Origin: Saccharopolyspora sp. SCSIO 74807
Lineage (GTDB): Bacteria > Actinomycetota > Actinomycetes > Mycobacteriales > Pseudonocardiaceae
Length of the DNA stretch: 64,000 nucleotides
Assembly (NCBI RefSeq): GCF_037023755.1
Contig: NZ_CP146100.1
Span: 372,001 to 436,000, forward strand
Reading direction: 5' to 3'
Shown here: positions 26,764 to 38,097 of the stretch, piece by piece
Layout: the number at the start of each line of letters is the position of its first letter
Position numbering within the stretch: the stretch's first letter is position 1
Notes under the pieces: generated by a model
What the model was told of the DNA's origin: nothing
The model's database searches: none
The model's input: the letters and a program-made list of their open reading frames with translations, nothing else
Program-made: the position numbers and the translations under genes

Positions 26764-26814
26764 TCAGGCGTGGACGCGCCGGGGAAGTACGAGAATGTCG
26801 TCGATTCGCAGCAT
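26764..26814 (-). CDS. Branched-chain-rich leader peptide of ilvBNC
   Basis: A 16-codon frame from ATG reads [16 protein letters not shown]. Seven of 16 residues are leucine, isoleucine or valine. It ends 24 bases before the terminator stem. The layout is that of ilv leader peptides: starvation for any branched-chain amino acid would stall the ribosome and permit the antiterminator, raising ilvBNC expression. Confidence 0.82.
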   Translation of the reverse strand: MLRIDDILVLPRRVHA

Positions 26815-27073
26815 GGCCAGGACGTTAACGGCAGCCATGTCGCCGGGTCAAACCATGCGGGAAGGATTTCCCAGCCAATGGACGCGCCGCGCCCCGCTCG
26901 CACGCCGATCGGCAGTGCGTTTCCGCAGCTTACCGATCCCGAATTCGCCTTCCGACGGGCGAATTTGTGGCGTACGTCGCGCATCCCGCCAGTCCGATGT
27001 CCGCGGAGCGGGCCGCTCGCCGGTTTTCGCCTGCCCCGCGATGGGCCGCGCACGCGGGTGAGACCATCGGGAC

Positions 27074-27949
27074 GTGAGCGAGTCCCCCAAGTCCTCCGGA
27101 CCGGACGGCGCCGGCGCGAACGAAGCGCACGCGGCGGCCGAGGGCTCGCGGCGGCAGACCGGCGAACGCCCGGCCGCAGAGAGCCCGAACGACGAGGGGA
27201 CCCCCGAAGTGAGCACGACCGAGGAGCAAGGCTCGACCGCCGTGCAGGAGCCGGGCACGACCGAGCAGCCGCAGGCCGCGCCGGAAAGCACGGCGCCGGA
27301 CTCGGAGAACACCGCGCGGACTCCGGATGGCGGCGCGGCCCGCCCGACCGCGAAGGCGGTCCCGAAGTCGCTCACCTTCCACCTCACCCGAACCTCGCTG
27401 CTGGCGGTGGCCGTGGTGGCGGTCTGCACGACGCCGATCGCGTTCGCGCAGCCGTTCCCCTACCTGCTGCCCGCCTTCCTGATCCCCGCGGCACTGGCTT
27501 ACGCCGTGCTGTGGCCGCGGACGATCGCCACGGACGAAGGGATCCGCACCCGGTTGCTGGCGGGCGAGACCTCGTTCGGCTGGGACGAGCTGGCCTCGGT
27601 GCGGCTGAACGAACGCCGCTGGGTGCGCGCGGTGCTGGAGTCCGGCGGCGAAGGCCGGACGCGGGAAGTCCGGCTCTCGGCGGTGCGGGTGCGCGACCTG
27701 TCCCACCTGGCGCTGATGAGCGGCGGCCGGCTGCCGGACCCGAACGAGCCGCTGGAACGCCCGGCGGAGACCGGCGCGGTGTCGGACGGCGAGCAGGGCA
27801 CCGGATCCGCGAACTCCGAGTCCCGCGCGGACTCCGCCGCCGAATCCGCGGACGACACCGGAGAACCCATCGCCACGCAGCAGGATTCCTCGGCCGCCGC
27901 AAGCGAATCCGCTCCGGGCGAGGACTCCCCGGACGACCGCCGCGGCTGA
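27074..27949 (+). CDS. PH-domain membrane protein, Cfp6-like
   Basis: A 291-residue protein. The N-terminal ~95 residues are hydrophilic and disordered-looking (rich in E, S, T, A, P). Two transmembrane helices follow ([18 protein letters not shown], then [18 protein letters not shown], about residues 108-147). A bacterial PH domain comes next ([40 protein letters not shown]), and an acidic serine-rich C-terminal tail ends it. The position next to ilvB corresponds to M. tuberculosis cfp6 (Rv3004c), another small PH-domain membrane protein. Function in the family is unknown. The long flexible tails at both ends are unusual compared with the short mycobacterial protein. GTG 27074 starts it; the ribosome binding site is weak. 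Confidence 0.8.
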   Translation: MSESPKSSGPDGAGANEAHAAAEGSRRQTGERPAAESPNDEGTPEVSTTEEQGSTAVQEPGTTEQPQAAPESTAPDSENTARTPDGGAARPTAKAVPKSLTFHLTRTSLLAVAVVAVCTTPIAFAQPFPYLLPAFLIPAALAYAVLWPRTIATDEGIRTRLLAGETSFGWDELASVRLNERRWVRAVLESGGEGRTREVRLSAVRVRDLSHLALMSGGRLPDPNEPLERPAETGAVSDGEQGTGSANSESRADSAAESADDTGEPIATQQDSSAAASESAPGEDSPDDRRG

Positions 27950-28091
27950 ACACCTCGCGCGAACGGCGCGAACCGGGCGCACGACCAGCACCGCGGCAGG
28001 AGTAACGTCGCGGTCACCGCGCTGTGCTCGCACCCAAAAGGTGCCGTTCTCCCCGCCCCGACGCGGGTCTCGCAGAGGAACCGAGAAGACC

Positions 28092-29936
28092 ATGCCCCAG
28101 TTGCGCTCCCGCACCACCACGCACGGCCGCAACGCCGCAGGCGCCCGTTCGCTGTGGCGTGCCACCGGCATGACCGACGACGACTTCGGCAAGCCGATCG
28201 TGGCCATCGCCAACTCCTACACCCAGTTCGTGCCAGGGCACGTGCACCTGCGCGACCTCGGCGACGTGGTGGCCGACACGATCCGCGAATCCGGCGGCGT
28301 GCCGCGGGAATTCCACACCATCGCCGTGGACGACGGCATCGCGATGGGCCACAGCGGGATGCTCTACTCGCTGCCGTCCCGCGAGCTGATCGCGGACTCG
28401 GTGGAGTACATGGTCAACGCGCACCAGGCCGACGCGCTGGTGTGCATCTCGAACTGCGACAAGATCACGCCCGGGATGCTCAACGCGGCGATGCGGCTGA
28501 ACGTGCCGACGGTGTTCGTCTCCGGTGGCCCGATGGAAGCGGGCAAGGCGGTGGTCGTGGACGGTGTCGCGCAGGCACCGACCGACCTGATCACCACCAT
28601 CTCGGCGTCGGCCAACGCCGCGGTGGACGACGCGGGCCTGTCCGAGGTGGAGCGCTCCGCCTGCCCGACCTGCGGGTCCTGCTCGGGCATGTTCACCGCG
28701 AACTCGATGAACTGCCTGACCGAGGCGCTCGGCCTGGCGCTGCCCGGCAACGGCTCGACGCTGGCCACGCACGCCGCCCGCCGCGCGCTGTTCCAGGAGG
28801 CCGGGCGCACCGTGGTGCGCGCCGCCGAGCGCTGGTACCAGCAGGACGACGACTCGGTGCTGCCCCGCTCGGTCGCGAACAAGCAGGCGTTCGAGAACGC
28901 GATGGCGCTGGACATGGCGATGGGCGGCTCGACGAACACGGTGCTGCACACGCTGGCCGCTGCGCAGGAGGGCGGCATCGACTTCGCCCTGGAGGACATC
29001 GAGCGGATCAGCAGGCAGGTGCCTTGCCTGTCGAAGGTCGCGCCGAACTCCGATTTCCACATGGAGGACGTGCACCGGGCGGGCGGGATCACCGCGATCC
29101 TCGGCGAGCTGGACCGCGGCGGGATGCTGCACCGCGAGGTCTCCTCGGTGCACAGCCCCAGCCTCACCGACTGGCTGTCCACATGGGACGTCCGCGGCGA
29201 GTCGCCGTCCGAGCAGGCCGTGGAGCTGTTCCACGCCGCGCCCGGCGGAGTGCGCACCACGCAGGCGTTCTCCACCGAGAACCGCTGGTCCTCTTTGGAC
29301 ACCGATGCGGCGAACGGCTGCATCCGCAGCATCGAGCACGCCTACACCGCCGACGGCGGGCTGGCGGTGCTGCGCGGCAACCTCGCCGAGGACGGCGCGG
29401 TGGTCAAAACCGCCGGTGTCGAGGAGGAGCTGTGGCTGTTCGAGGGCCCGGCGCGGGTGCTGGAGAGCCAGGAGCAGGCGGTCTCGGCGATCCTGAACAA
29501 GGAGATCCAGGCCGGTGACGTGCTGGTGATCCGCTACGAAGGCCCCGCGGGCGGGCCCGGGATGCAGGAGATGCTGCACCCGACCGCGTTCCTGAAGGGC
29601 TCCGGCCTCGGCAAGAAGTGCGCGCTGATCACCGACGGCCGGTTCTCCGGCGGTTCTTCGGGACTGTCGATCGGGCACATCTCGCCGGAGGCGGCCAACG
29701 GCGGCGTGATCGGGCTGGTGCAGGACGGCGACCCGATCCGCATCGACGTGCGCGAGCGCGGCCTGGAGCTGCTGGTCGACGACGAGGTGCTGGCCGAGCG
29801 GCGGGCGAAGATGGACGCCGCCGAGCACCCGTGGCAGCCGGTCGCCCGGGAGCGCTCGGTGACCACCGCGCTGCGGGCCTACGCGAAGCTCGCGACTTCG
29901 GCGTCCTACGGCGCGGTCCGCGACATCAGCAAGTAA
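28092..29936 (+). CDS. ilvD: Dihydroxy-acid dehydratase
   Basis: IlvD dehydrates dihydroxyisovalerate and dihydroxymethylvalerate, the shared third step of valine and isoleucine synthesis. It has 614 residues from ATG 28092 ([22 protein letters not shown]), with GAGGAA about ten bases upstream; an in-frame upstream ATG is unlikely. Fe-S cluster cysteines lie in [20 protein letters not shown] and [24 protein letters not shown]. The C-terminal domain has [26 protein letters not shown] with the catalytic serine region. The gene stands apart from ilvBNC on the opposite strand and is followed by a dispersed palindrome that may terminate transcription. Confidence 0.98.
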   Translation: MPQLRSRTTTHGRNAAGARSLWRATGMTDDDFGKPIVAIANSYTQFVPGHVHLRDLGDVVADTIRESGGVPREFHTIAVDDGIAMGHSGMLYSLPSRELIADSVEYMVNAHQADALVCISNCDKITPGMLNAAMRLNVPTVFVSGGPMEAGKAVVVDGVAQAPTDLITTISASANAAVDDAGLSEVERSACPTCGSCSGMFTANSMNCLTEALGLALPGNGSTLATHAARRALFQEAGRTVVRAAERWYQQDDDSVLPRSVANKQAFENAMALDMAMGGSTNTVLHTLAAAQEGGIDFALEDIERISRQVPCLSKVAPNSDFHMEDVHRAGGITAILGELDRGGMLHREVSSVHSPSLTDWLSTWDVRGESPSEQAVELFHAAPGGVRTTQAFSTENRWSSLDTDAANGCIRSIEHAYTADGGLAVLRGNLAEDGAVVKTAGVEEELWLFEGPARVLESQEQAVSAILNKEIQAGDVLVIRYEGPAGGPGMQEMLHPTAFLKGSGLGKKCALITDGRFSGGSSGLSIGHISPEAANGGVIGLVQDGDPIRIDVRERGLELLVDDEVLAERRAKMDAAEHPWQPVARERSVTTALRAYAKLATSASYGAVRDISK

Positions 29937-29946
29937 CTCCGCCGGC

Positions 29947-29995
29947 AGTGAACGGACCGCTCGCCCGGGAAGATCGGTCGAACGGTCCGTTCACT
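29947..29995. repeat. Dispersed intergenic palindrome, copy 2
   Basis: Arms AGTGAACGGACCGCTCG and its near-complement ending CCGTTCACT flank a short loop. It lies exactly between the convergent ends of ilvD and the DoxX gene, as expected for a bidirectional terminator. Confidence 0.8.
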
Positions 29996-30011
29996 CGGTG
30001 CGTACGGCGCC

Positions 30012-30701
30012 TCAGTGCAGGAAGAACAGCACTCCGGCGGAAGAACCGGCCGCGATCAGCAGGCAGATGATTCCGCTGACCACCGGGTGCCGGAACCAGG
30101 AACGGCCGTTGTCCAGCGCGGCCCTGCCCGGTCCGATGAACATCAGGCCGACCGCGAGCGCGGCCAGCACCACGTTGTACTCGTAACCGTCCGGCGAGAA
30201 GAATCCGTCGCCGAGTCTGGTGCCGATCACCGCGCTGGCCATCACCCCTGCGATGCCGGCCGCGGCCAGCGGGGTGAACAGGCCGAGCACCAGCAGCGCG
30301 CCCGCACCGAGTTCGGTGCCGCCGGTGACCAGCGAGAGGATCTGGCTCTGCTGGAATCCGGATTTCGCCAGCGACTGCGCGAATGCCTCGGGGCCGCTGC
30401 CGCCGAGCACGCCGAACAGTTTCTGCGCGCCGTGCGCGGCGAAGATCCCGCCGAGCACCAGCCGGATGACCAGCAGGCCGAAGTCCGCGCCCGCGTTCCA
30501 GCCGAACTGCTTTCGCTGCGGCGGCAGCGGCTCGTAGTAGTCGTCCTCGTAGCGGCGGTCGACCACCGACGTTGCCGTGCCGTCGCTGTAGGCGGCGTCG
30601 TCGTAGTAGTTGTACGTTCCGGGACCCGAACCTTCGGTGTCCCGCACGCGATCGTCGCGGTGTGCGCCCCCGCCGCTCGGGCGCTCGTCGTGAATGCTCA
30701 C
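30012..30701 (-). CDS. DoxX-family membrane protein
   Basis: A 229-residue protein. A hydrophilic tyrosine/aspartate-rich N-terminal tail of about 85 residues (TYNYYDDAAYSDG, RRYEDDYYEPLPPQ) precedes a four-helix DoxX domain: FGLLVIRLVLGGIFAAHGAQKLFG, QILSLVTGGTELGAGALLVLGLF, AGIAGVMASAVIGTR and YNVVLAALAVGLMFIGPGR. A final hydrophobic helix SGIICLLIAAGSSAGVLFFL follows. DoxX proteins are thought to take part in membrane-associated redox and thiol stress complexes; the syntenic mycobacterial Rv3005c works with SodA and SseA. GTG 30699-30701 is the chosen start. Confidence 0.87.
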   Translation of the reverse strand: MSIHDERPSGGGAHRDDRVRDTEGSGPGTYNYYDDAAYSDGTATSVVDRRYEDDYYEPLPPQRKQFGWNAGADFGLLVIRLVLGGIFAAHGAQKLFGVLGGSGPEAFAQSLAKSGFQQSQILSLVTGGTELGAGALLVLGLFTPLAAAGIAGVMASAVIGTRLGDGFFSPDGYEYNVVLAALAVGLMFIGPGRAALDNGRSWFRHPVVSGIICLLIAAGSSAGVLFFLH

Positions 30702-31028
30702 GGCGCTGGAGGTTAAGCCATCCCAAGCACAAAAAGCGACCCTTTCGAGTGAAGATTTCGCGACGTCCTTGCGCCGGGTTCCGACGCTTGGCGGAATCCC
30801 GCCGAAAGCCTCCGCATTCGCCGCATTCCGCAGCGCGCCCGCGCACTGCTCGTATCGGTTCGCATTCCCGCCGTAGAAGGTTGCAACCCGCCACCAGGTG
30901 TATTTGCTGCATTCGGCCCTAACCCGGCGGCCGGGCAGAGCGCGGACGAATTCCATTCGGTTTCCGGGAGGCGGAACGCCGGGGCTGCTCACCGGACGTT
31001 CACGGACCGGCCGATACCCTCGTGCCCC
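30702..31028. other. Divergent intergenic region of DoxX and LppZ-like genes
   Basis: No gene is seen. The sequence is somewhat AT-richer than its neighbours around 30720-30770 (AAAAAGCGACCCTTTCGAGTG region), where the DoxX promoter is likely. A small GGCGG-AATC-CCGCC hairpin occurs near 30791. No confident promoter could be fixed. Confidence 0.4.
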
Positions 31029-32204
31029 GTGGCAGCCTCGAACCGCGCGAACCGCACGACCCGCCGCCTGCGGACGGCCGCGGGTGCGCTGCTCGTCGCG
31101 GCCGCGTTCGCCGGTTGCGCCCAGTTCCCGAACGAGCACCCGAACGCCTGGAAAGACCAGCCGTCGCTGGAACCGCAGGCCGGACCGCAGCCGTCGATCG
31201 AGCAACCGCCGCCACCACCGCCACCGCCCGGGCAGCCGGTGCCCGAGGAACCGGCCGTTCCGGAAGGCTGCGTGGACCCTGATCCGTCGGTCGTCGCTAC
31301 CTGCTTGTCCCCGGTCGGCGCGGTCGCGGTGCTGCCGGACGGGCAGAGCGCGCTGGTCGCCGAACGCGACACCGGCCGGGTGCTGCGAGTGCGCAAGGAC
31401 AGCGAACCGGTGGAGGTCGCCCGCGTCCCGGTCGACTCGTCCGGCGACGGAGGGCTGACCGGGCTCGCGCTGTCCCCCAGTTACCAGGAGGACGAGCTCT
31501 TCTACGCCTACGCCAGCACCGGCGGCGGCAACCAGGTCCTGCGCGTGGCGCCGGGCGACCGGCCGAAACCGGTGCTGACCGGCATCCCGAAGGGCGGCTC
31601 CGGCAATTCCGGTGCGCTGCTCGACGACGGCCAGGGCGGGCTGCTGGTGGCCACCGGCGATGCGGGCGATCCGGCGAACGCCGCGGACCCGGCTTCGCTG
31701 GCGGGCAAGGTGCTGCGCATCGACGCGTTCGGCGCGCCAGCGCCCGGCAACCCCGATCCGGCGTCGCCGGTGGTGGCCTCCGGGGTGACCAGTCCCGGCG
31801 GGCTGTGCGGATCGGCCGCGGCCGGGATCTGGCTGACCGACCGGGACGCCTCCCGCGACTCGCTGCACCGCGTGCAACCGGGTCAGCCGGTGGGGTCGGC
31901 GGTGTGGAGCTGGCCGGACCGGCCCGGAGTCGCCGGATGCGCCGCGGCGCCGAACGGGATCGTGGTGGCGTTGCGCGAGGCCGCGGCGCTGTACACGCTC
32001 ACGCCCGGGCCCGGCGGTTCGATCACCGGGGAACCCGCCAAGGTCATGGAGAACACCTACGGCCGGTTCTCCGCCGCGGCGATGAGCAAGGACGGGCAGC
32101 TCTGGCTGGGCACCGCGAACAAATCCGGTGGCCGCCCGGTACCCAGCGACGACCGGGTGCTGCGCATCGACCCGCCGAGCGGCGGCACCGCGGGCAAGGA
32201 CTGA
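31029..32204 (+). CDS. Lipoprotein with PQQ-type glucose/sorbosone dehydrogenase-like beta propeller
   Basis: A 391-residue secreted lipoprotein. The signal peptide is TTRRLRTAAGALLVAAAFAGC with lipobox AFAGC (cysteine at about residue 30). A proline-rich linker (eight consecutive prolines near residue 60) leads to the propeller domain beginning VGAVAVLPDGQSALVAERDTGRVLRV. Repeats such as GLTGLALSPSYQEDELFYAYAS, LLVATGDAGDP, GKVLRIDAFGAPAPGN and WLGTANKSGGRP are typical of soluble aldose sugar dehydrogenases. The position matches mycobacterial lppZ (Rv3006). Whether it binds PQQ or has lost catalysis cannot be decided from sequence. GTG 31029 is the start. Confidence 0.87.
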   Translation: MAASNRANRTTRRLRTAAGALLVAAAFAGCAQFPNEHPNAWKDQPSLEPQAGPQPSIEQPPPPPPPPGQPVPEEPAVPEGCVDPDPSVVATCLSPVGAVAVLPDGQSALVAERDTGRVLRVRKDSEPVEVARVPVDSSGDGGLTGLALSPSYQEDELFYAYASTGGGNQVLRVAPGDRPKPVLTGIPKGGSGNSGALLDDGQGGLLVATGDAGDPANAADPASLAGKVLRIDAFGAPAPGNPDPASPVVASGVTSPGGLCGSAAAGIWLTDRDASRDSLHRVQPGQPVGSAVWSWPDRPGVAGCAAAPNGIVVALREAAALYTLTPGPGGSITGEPAKVMENTYGRFSAAAMSKDGQLWLGTANKSGGRPVPSDDRVLRIDPPSGGTAGKD

Positions 32205-32424
32205 GCGTTCGAGGTCTTCGCCGAAGATTCGACTACCCGGCGGAATCACCGTCCTCGCTGACGGGCCACCGCAGCGGAAGGCTCCCCCGTCGTTCACCCG
32301 GCAGGCAGCGAGCTCGCGCCGCCATGCGTGGCGCACCTGACGCGGCCGCGCCGCTCGTGGTCCACTCAGGACACTCCGCCGCGCGTGATCGGGACCGCGG
32401 CGCGATGCCGGACGGGGACCCGCG

Positions 32425-33921
<1,497 letters not shown>

Positions 33922-33936
33922 CCCGGTCCCTCGACG

Positions 33937-33979
33937 GGTGAACGGACTCCAGCCGGACCAACGAGCCGCTCGCTCGGAA
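33937..33979. repeat. Dispersed intergenic palindrome, degenerate copy
   Basis: GGGTGAACGGACT pairs loosely with GAGCCGCTCGCTC across a CCGGACC core. It lies 16 bases past the antiporter stop, adjacent to the perfect copy at 34022. Confidence 0.5.
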
Positions 33980-34021
33980 CCGCTCTCCGCCGGCCGGGTA
34001 GCGCGTGCGCGGGTCCGCAAT

Positions 34022-34072
34022 GAGTGAACGGCCTGTTGGTCCAATCTGGTCGGACCAACAGGCCGTTCACTC
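34022..34072. repeat. Dispersed intergenic palindrome, best copy
   Basis: Two perfectly complementary 21-base arms, GAGTGAACGGCCTGTTGGTCC and its reverse complement, enclose a 9-base loop. The structure sits between the convergent antiporter and gatB genes, so it can act as a terminator in both directions. It defines the family seen also at 16993, 29947, 43846, 43973, 44857, 48311 and 63067. Confidence 0.93.
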
Positions 34073-34110
34073 GGAAGAAGTCACCGGTGCGGGAGCGCCG
34101 GAGTGGCGGC

Positions 34111-35616
34111 TCACTGCCCGCAGGCGGCGAGGATGAGTTCGCGGACGCGCTTGGCGTCGGCCTTGCCGCCGGTCGCCTTCATGACCGCGCCGACGACCGC
34201 ACCCGCGGCCTGCACCTTGCCGCCGCGGATCTTCTCGACCACGTCCGGCTGCGCGGCCAGCGCCTCGTCCACCGCGGCCTGCAGCTCGGAGTCGTCGGAG
34301 ACGACCTCCAGCCCTTGGGCGGCCACGACCTCGTCCGGCTCGCCCTGCCCGTCGAGCACGCCGTCGACGACCTGGCGCGCCAGCTTGTGCGTCAGCTTTC
34401 CTTCGGTGACCAGCTCGATCACCCGCGCGACCTGCGCGGGCTGGATCGGCAGCTCGCCGAGCTCGACGCCGCGGGTGTTGGCCTGCTGGGACAGGTAGGC
34501 CACCCACCAGGACCGCGCCTCGGACGGCGCCGCGCCGGCGTCCACAGTGGATGCGACCAGGTCCAGCGCGCCCGCGTTGACCAGGTCGCGCAGTTCCTCA
34601 TCGGACAGCGACCACTCCTGCTGGATGCGCTTGCGCCGCTCCCAGGGCAGTTCCGGCAGCGTCTGGGACAGCTCGCCGACCCACTCGCGGGACGGGGCGA
34701 TCGGCACCAGGTCCGGCTCCGGGAAGTAGCGGTAGTCCTCCGAGGTCTCCTTCGGCCGACCGGCCGAGGTCGCCGCGGAAGCCTCGTCGAAGTGCCGCGT
34801 CTCCTGCTTGATCTCGCCGCCGGAGACCAGCACCGCCGCGTGCCGCCGCATCTCGTAGCGCACCGCCCGCTCGACGCTGCGCAGCGAGTTCACGTTCTTC
34901 GTCTCGGTGCGGGTGCCGAACTCCGCCGCGTCCTTGGCCATCAGCGACACGTTCGCGTCGCAGCGCAGCGAGCCCTGGTCCATCCGCACGTCGGAGACCT
35001 CCAGCGAGCGCAGCAGGTCCCGCAGCGCGGCCACGTAGGCCCGCGCCACCTCGGGCGCGCGTTCGCCTGCGCCGGTGATCGGCTTGGTGACGATCTCGAT
35101 CAGCGGCACCCCGGCCCGGTTGTAGTCCAGCAACGAGTGCTCGGCGCCGTGGATCCGCCCGGTGGCACCGCCGACGTGCAGCGACTTGCCGGTGTCCTCC
35201 TCCATGTGCGCGCGCTCGATCTCGACGCGGAAGGTCTCCCCGTCGTCGAGCGCCACGTCGAGGTGGCCGTCGAAGACGATCGGCTCGTCGTACTGCGAGG
35301 TCTGGAAGTTCTTCGGCATGTCCGGGTAGAAGTAGTTCTTCCGCGCGAACCGGCACCACTCGGCGACCTGGCAGTTCAGCGCGAGCCCGATCCGGATCGC
35401 CGATTCCACCGCTTTGCCGTTGACCACCGGCAGCGCACCGGGCAGGCCCAGGCACACCGGGCAGACCTGGGTGTTCGGTTCGGCGCCGAAGGCGTTGGCG
35501 CAGCCGCAGAACATCTTGGTGGCCGTGGACAGCTCCACGTGCACCTCGAGGCCCAGCACCGGGTCGAACCGCTCCAGGACCTCCTCGTAGTCCATGATCT
35601 CGGCGACCGCGGTCAC
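34111..35616 (-). CDS. gatB: Asp/Glu-tRNA amidotransferase subunit B
   Basis: GatB is the tRNA-binding and kinase subunit of GatCAB, which converts Glu-tRNA-Gln to Gln-tRNA-Gln (and Asp-tRNA-Asn where used). It has 501 residues. It starts [39 protein letters not shown] with the zinc and active-site region [25 protein letters not shown]. Further on are [21 protein letters not shown] and [16 protein letters not shown]. The C-terminal helical and YqeY-like tail ends [18 protein letters not shown]. The GTG start at 35614-35616 overlaps the stop of a small upstream gene. Last gene of gatC-gatA-orf-gatB. The gltX and tRNA-Gln genes in the window fit the indirect pathway. Confidence 0.98.
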   Translation of the reverse strand: MTAVAEIMDYEEVLERFDPVLGLEVHVELSTATKMFCGCANAFGAEPNTQVCPVCLGLPGALPVVNGKAVESAIRIGLALNCQVAEWCRFARKNYFYPDMPKNFQTSQYDEPIVFDGHLDVALDDGETFRVEIERAHMEEDTGKSLHVGGATGRIHGAEHSLLDYNRAGVPLIEIVTKPITGAGERAPEVARAYVAALRDLLRSLEVSDVRMDQGSLRCDANVSLMAKDAAEFGTRTETKNVNSLRSVERAVRYEMRRHAAVLVSGGEIKQETRHFDEASAATSAGRPKETSEDYRYFPEPDLVPIAPSREWVGELSQTLPELPWERRKRIQQEWSLSDEELRDLVNAGALDLVASTVDAGAAPSEARSWWVAYLSQQANTRGVELGELPIQPAQVARVIELVTEGKLTHKLARQVVDGVLDGQGEPDEVVAAQGLEVVSDDSELQAAVDEALAAQPDVVEKIRGGKVQAAGAVVGAVMKATGGKADAKRVRELILAACGQ

Positions 35617-35810
35617 TTCGCGTCCTCCCCCTTGCGCAGCGTGCGGATCGCCAGCGCGGTGCCGGTGACCAGGCCGAGCGCGGTGATGATCGAGTCGGCC
35701 ATCGCCAGCTTGTCGTTGTTGGCCTTGGCGTCGCGGATGCTCGCGCGCAGCCCGAAGGCCGCCGACAGCACCGACGCGAGCTGGATCACTGCCTTGATCT
35801 TCGAGTTCAT
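35613..35810 (-). CDS. Small two-helix membrane protein inside the gat operon
   Basis: A 65-residue protein, [20 protein letters not shown] then [21 protein letters not shown] and [24 protein letters not shown]. Two hydrophobic segments flank a charged, asparagine/lysine-containing loop. The composition is less arginine-rich than its neighbours. Its ATG overlaps the gatA stop by one base and its own stop overlaps the gatB start by four, so it is translated from the gat mRNA and is a real gene by context. No known Gat subunit resembles it. I do not recognise the family; a role in anchoring or unrelated membrane function is possible. Confidence 0.82.
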   Translation of the reverse strand: MNSKIKAVIQLASVLSAAFGLRASIRDAKANNDKLAMADSIITALGLVTGTALAIRTLRKGEDAK

Positions 35811-37345
35811 CACGCCACCTCCAGGGCGGGAATGCGGTCGATCAGCGGGCCGCCCTGGGCGGCGTCGCGGGCGGTCTCGTAGGCCGCGCCGACCCGGTAG
35901 AGCCGGTCGTCGGCCAGCGCCGGGGCCATGATCTGCAGCCCCACCGGCATCCCGTCCTCATCGGACAGTCCACTGGGGACGCTCATGGCGGCGTTGCCCG
36001 CCAGGTTCACCGGAATCGTGCACAGGTCCGCCAGGTACATCGCCAGCGGGTCGTCGGAGCGCTCACCGATCTCGAACGCGGTGGTCGGCGTGGTCGGCGA
36101 GACCAGCACGTCCACCTGCTCGAACGCGGCGGTGAAGTCGCGGGAGATCAGCGTGCGGACCTTCTGCGCCTGGCCGTAGTAGGCGTCGTAGTAGCCGGAC
36201 GACAGCGCGTAGGTGCCGAGCATGATCCGGCGCTTGACCTCGGCACCGAACCCGGCTTCGCGGGTCAGCGACATGACTTGCTCGGCGCTGCGCTCGCCGT
36301 CGTCGCCGACGCGCAGGCCGTAGCGCATCGCGTCGAACCGGGCCAGGTTGGACGACGCCTCACTCGGCGCGATCAGGTAGTAGGCGCCGAGCGCGTAGTC
36401 GAAGTGCGGGCAGGAGATCTCCACGACCTCAGCGCCCAGCTTCGACAGCTGCTCCACCGCGGCGCGGAACGAACGCTCCACCCCGGGCTGGTAGCCCTCA
36501 CCGGCGAACTCGCGCACCACGCCGACCTTCACGCCGGTCAGGTCCCCGGCCGCGCCTTCGCGGGCGGCCGCCGCGACCTGCGGCACCGGGGCGTTGATCG
36601 AGGTCGAGTCCATCGGGTCGTGCCCGGCGATCACCTCGTGCAGCATCGCCGCGTCCAGCACCGTGCGCGCGCACGGCCCTGGCTGGTCCAGCGAGGACGA
36701 GAACGCCACCAGGCCGTAGCGGGAAACGCCGCCGTAGGTCGGTTTCACGCCGACCGTGCCGGTCACCGCGCCCGGCTGGCGGATCGAGCCGCCGGTGTCG
36801 GTGCCGATCGCCAGCGGCGCCTCGAACGCGGCCAGCGCCGCCGCCGAACCGCCGCCCGAGCCGCCGGGGATGCGCTCGGTGTTCCACGGGTTGCGGGTGG
36901 GGCCGTAGGCGGAGTTCTCGGTGGACGAGCCCATCGCGAACTCGTCCATGTTGGTCTTGCCGAGCACCACCACACCGGCCGCGCGCAGCCGCTGCGCCAC
37001 CGTGGAGTCGTACGGCGGGACCCAGCCCTCCAGCATCTTCGAGCCGCAGGTGGTGGGCATGTCGCCGGTGGCGAACACGTCCTTGAGCGCCAGCGGCACG
37101 CCCGCCAGCGGGGAAGCCGACCGGCCGGCGGCGCGGTCCTCGTCGGCCTTGTTCGCGGCATCGAGCGCACCGTCGGCGTCCACGTGCAGGAAGGCGTGCA
37201 CGTTGCCGTCCACGCCGGAGATGCGGTCCAGGTGGGCGCGGGTGGCCTCGACCGAACTCACCTCGCCGGCGGCCAGCTCGGCTGCCAGCTCCGCGGCGGT
37301 CAGGCCGGTCAGGGCCGAGTCGCCGCCGGTCGCGGTCTGGGTCAT
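35810..37345 (-). CDS. gatA: Asp/Glu-tRNA amidotransferase subunit A
   Basis: GatA is the glutaminase subunit, an amidase-signature enzyme that supplies ammonia to GatB. It is about 511 residues. The catalytic triad Lys-cisSer-Ser is visible: [13 protein letters not shown] (Lys), [32 protein letters not shown] (both serines). The N terminus [31 protein letters not shown] is standard. ATG 37343-37345 is taken as the start because AGGAGG sits four bases upstream; a GTG one codon earlier overlaps the gatC stop. It is cotranscribed with gatC upstream and the small membrane gene and gatB downstream. Confidence 0.98.
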   Translation of the reverse strand: MTQTATGGDSALTGLTAAELAAELAAGEVSSVEATRAHLDRISGVDGNVHAFLHVDADGALDAANKADEDRAAGRSASPLAGVPLALKDVFATGDMPTTCGSKMLEGWVPPYDSTVAQRLRAAGVVVLGKTNMDEFAMGSSTENSAYGPTRNPWNTERIPGGSGGGSAAALAAFEAPLAIGTDTGGSIRQPGAVTGTVGVKPTYGGVSRYGLVAFSSSLDQPGPCARTVLDAAMLHEVIAGHDPMDSTSINAPVPQVAAAAREGAAGDLTGVKVGVVREFAGEGYQPGVERSFRAAVEQLSKLGAEVVEISCPHFDYALGAYYLIAPSEASSNLARFDAMRYGLRVGDDGERSAEQVMSLTREAGFGAEVKRRIMLGTYALSSGYYDAYYGQAQKVRTLISRDFTAAFEQVDVLVSPTTPTTAFEIGERSDDPLAMYLADLCTIPVNLAGNAAMSVPSGLSDEDGMPVGLQIMAPALADDRLYRVGAAYETARDAAQGGPLIDRIPALEVA

Positions 37346-37644
37346 CACGCCTCCTCGTTCAAGATCCGCGGGACGCGGAACCGGTTCTCCTCGGCCGCGG
37401 GCGCGCCGTCCAGCGCGGCCTCGCGCGGCAGGCTGGGCCGCACCACGTCTTCGCGGAACACGTTGGTCACCGGCACCGCGTGCGAAGTCGGGGGGATGTC
37501 CTGCGCGGCGACCTCCCCGACGCGGGCCACCGATTCGAGGATCACGTCGAGCTGACCGGCGAAGGTGTCGAGCTCCTGCTCGGTGACCGCCAGCCTGGCC
37601 AGGCCGGCGAGGTGCGCGACCTCGTCGCGGGAGATCTTGGACAC
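37345..37644 (-). CDS. gatC: Asp/Glu-tRNA amidotransferase subunit C
   Basis: GatC is the small subunit that stabilises GatA and wraps the GatA/GatB interface. It has 99 residues: [45 protein letters not shown] at the N-terminal helical region, then [47 protein letters not shown] 37642-37644 has GGGAG about eight bases upstream; the frame is open further but without family similarity. First gene of the gat operon, divergent from the ACT-domain gene. Confidence 0.96.
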   Translation of the reverse strand: MSKISRDEVAHLAGLARLAVTEQELDTFAGQLDVILESVARVGEVAAQDIPPTSHAVPVTNVFREDVVRPSLPREAALDGAPAAEENRFRVPRILNEEA

Positions 37645-38097
37645 TGCGAAGGCTCCCTGGTCATGTCCGGTATCACGGGTTGTCCTCAGTCTATTGCCGA
37701 GCCCGCATGGCCCCGGCCAGGGGGCGAACCCGGTCGTCACCCCGTGTCACCGCTGCGCCGCGGAGCGGCAGCGCAGGCCCCTTCCGCCTGCTCGCCACTT
37801 CGCCGCATCGGCCCCCCTCGGCTGACGGCCGCGCGTGTCGGCCGCCCTCTCCGGAACCGCAGCGGCGGACCGCTTCATCGGGGTCAAGGCGGCCTTCGCG
37901 GGTAAGCCGGACAGCGCGGGAAGGTGCAACGACGACCTCGCGTTGCACTACACGAACGGCGGGCGCACCGCTAGGGTGCGGTGTCTGCCACAATTTGGCC
38001 CGCCTGCTGCTCGCACGGCGGCCCTGGTGAGCGGCCGTGCGTCGCGGGGAGCGCGGACGGCGAGGTGCCGCGCACGAAGCTGGAGGCGTTGAGTCCG
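37645..38097. other. Divergent intergenic region of gatC and the ACT-domain gene
   Basis: No gene is seen; frames in this stretch are arginine/proline-rich and contradictory. A TTGCAC at about 37943 and a CTAGGGT at about 37972 are the only promoter-like hits and their spacing is poor. The ACT-domain gene could start upstream of the chosen codon, at GTG 38065. Confidence 0.4.

Noticed and set aside
30694-30876. 60-codon plus-strand frame next to the DoxX gene
   Set aside because: It overlaps the DoxX promoter region, has no ribosome binding site and no recognisable features.
34024-35931. 635-codon plus-strand frame opposite gatB
   Set aside because: Antisense shadow of gatB; composition and lack of motifs match other shadows.
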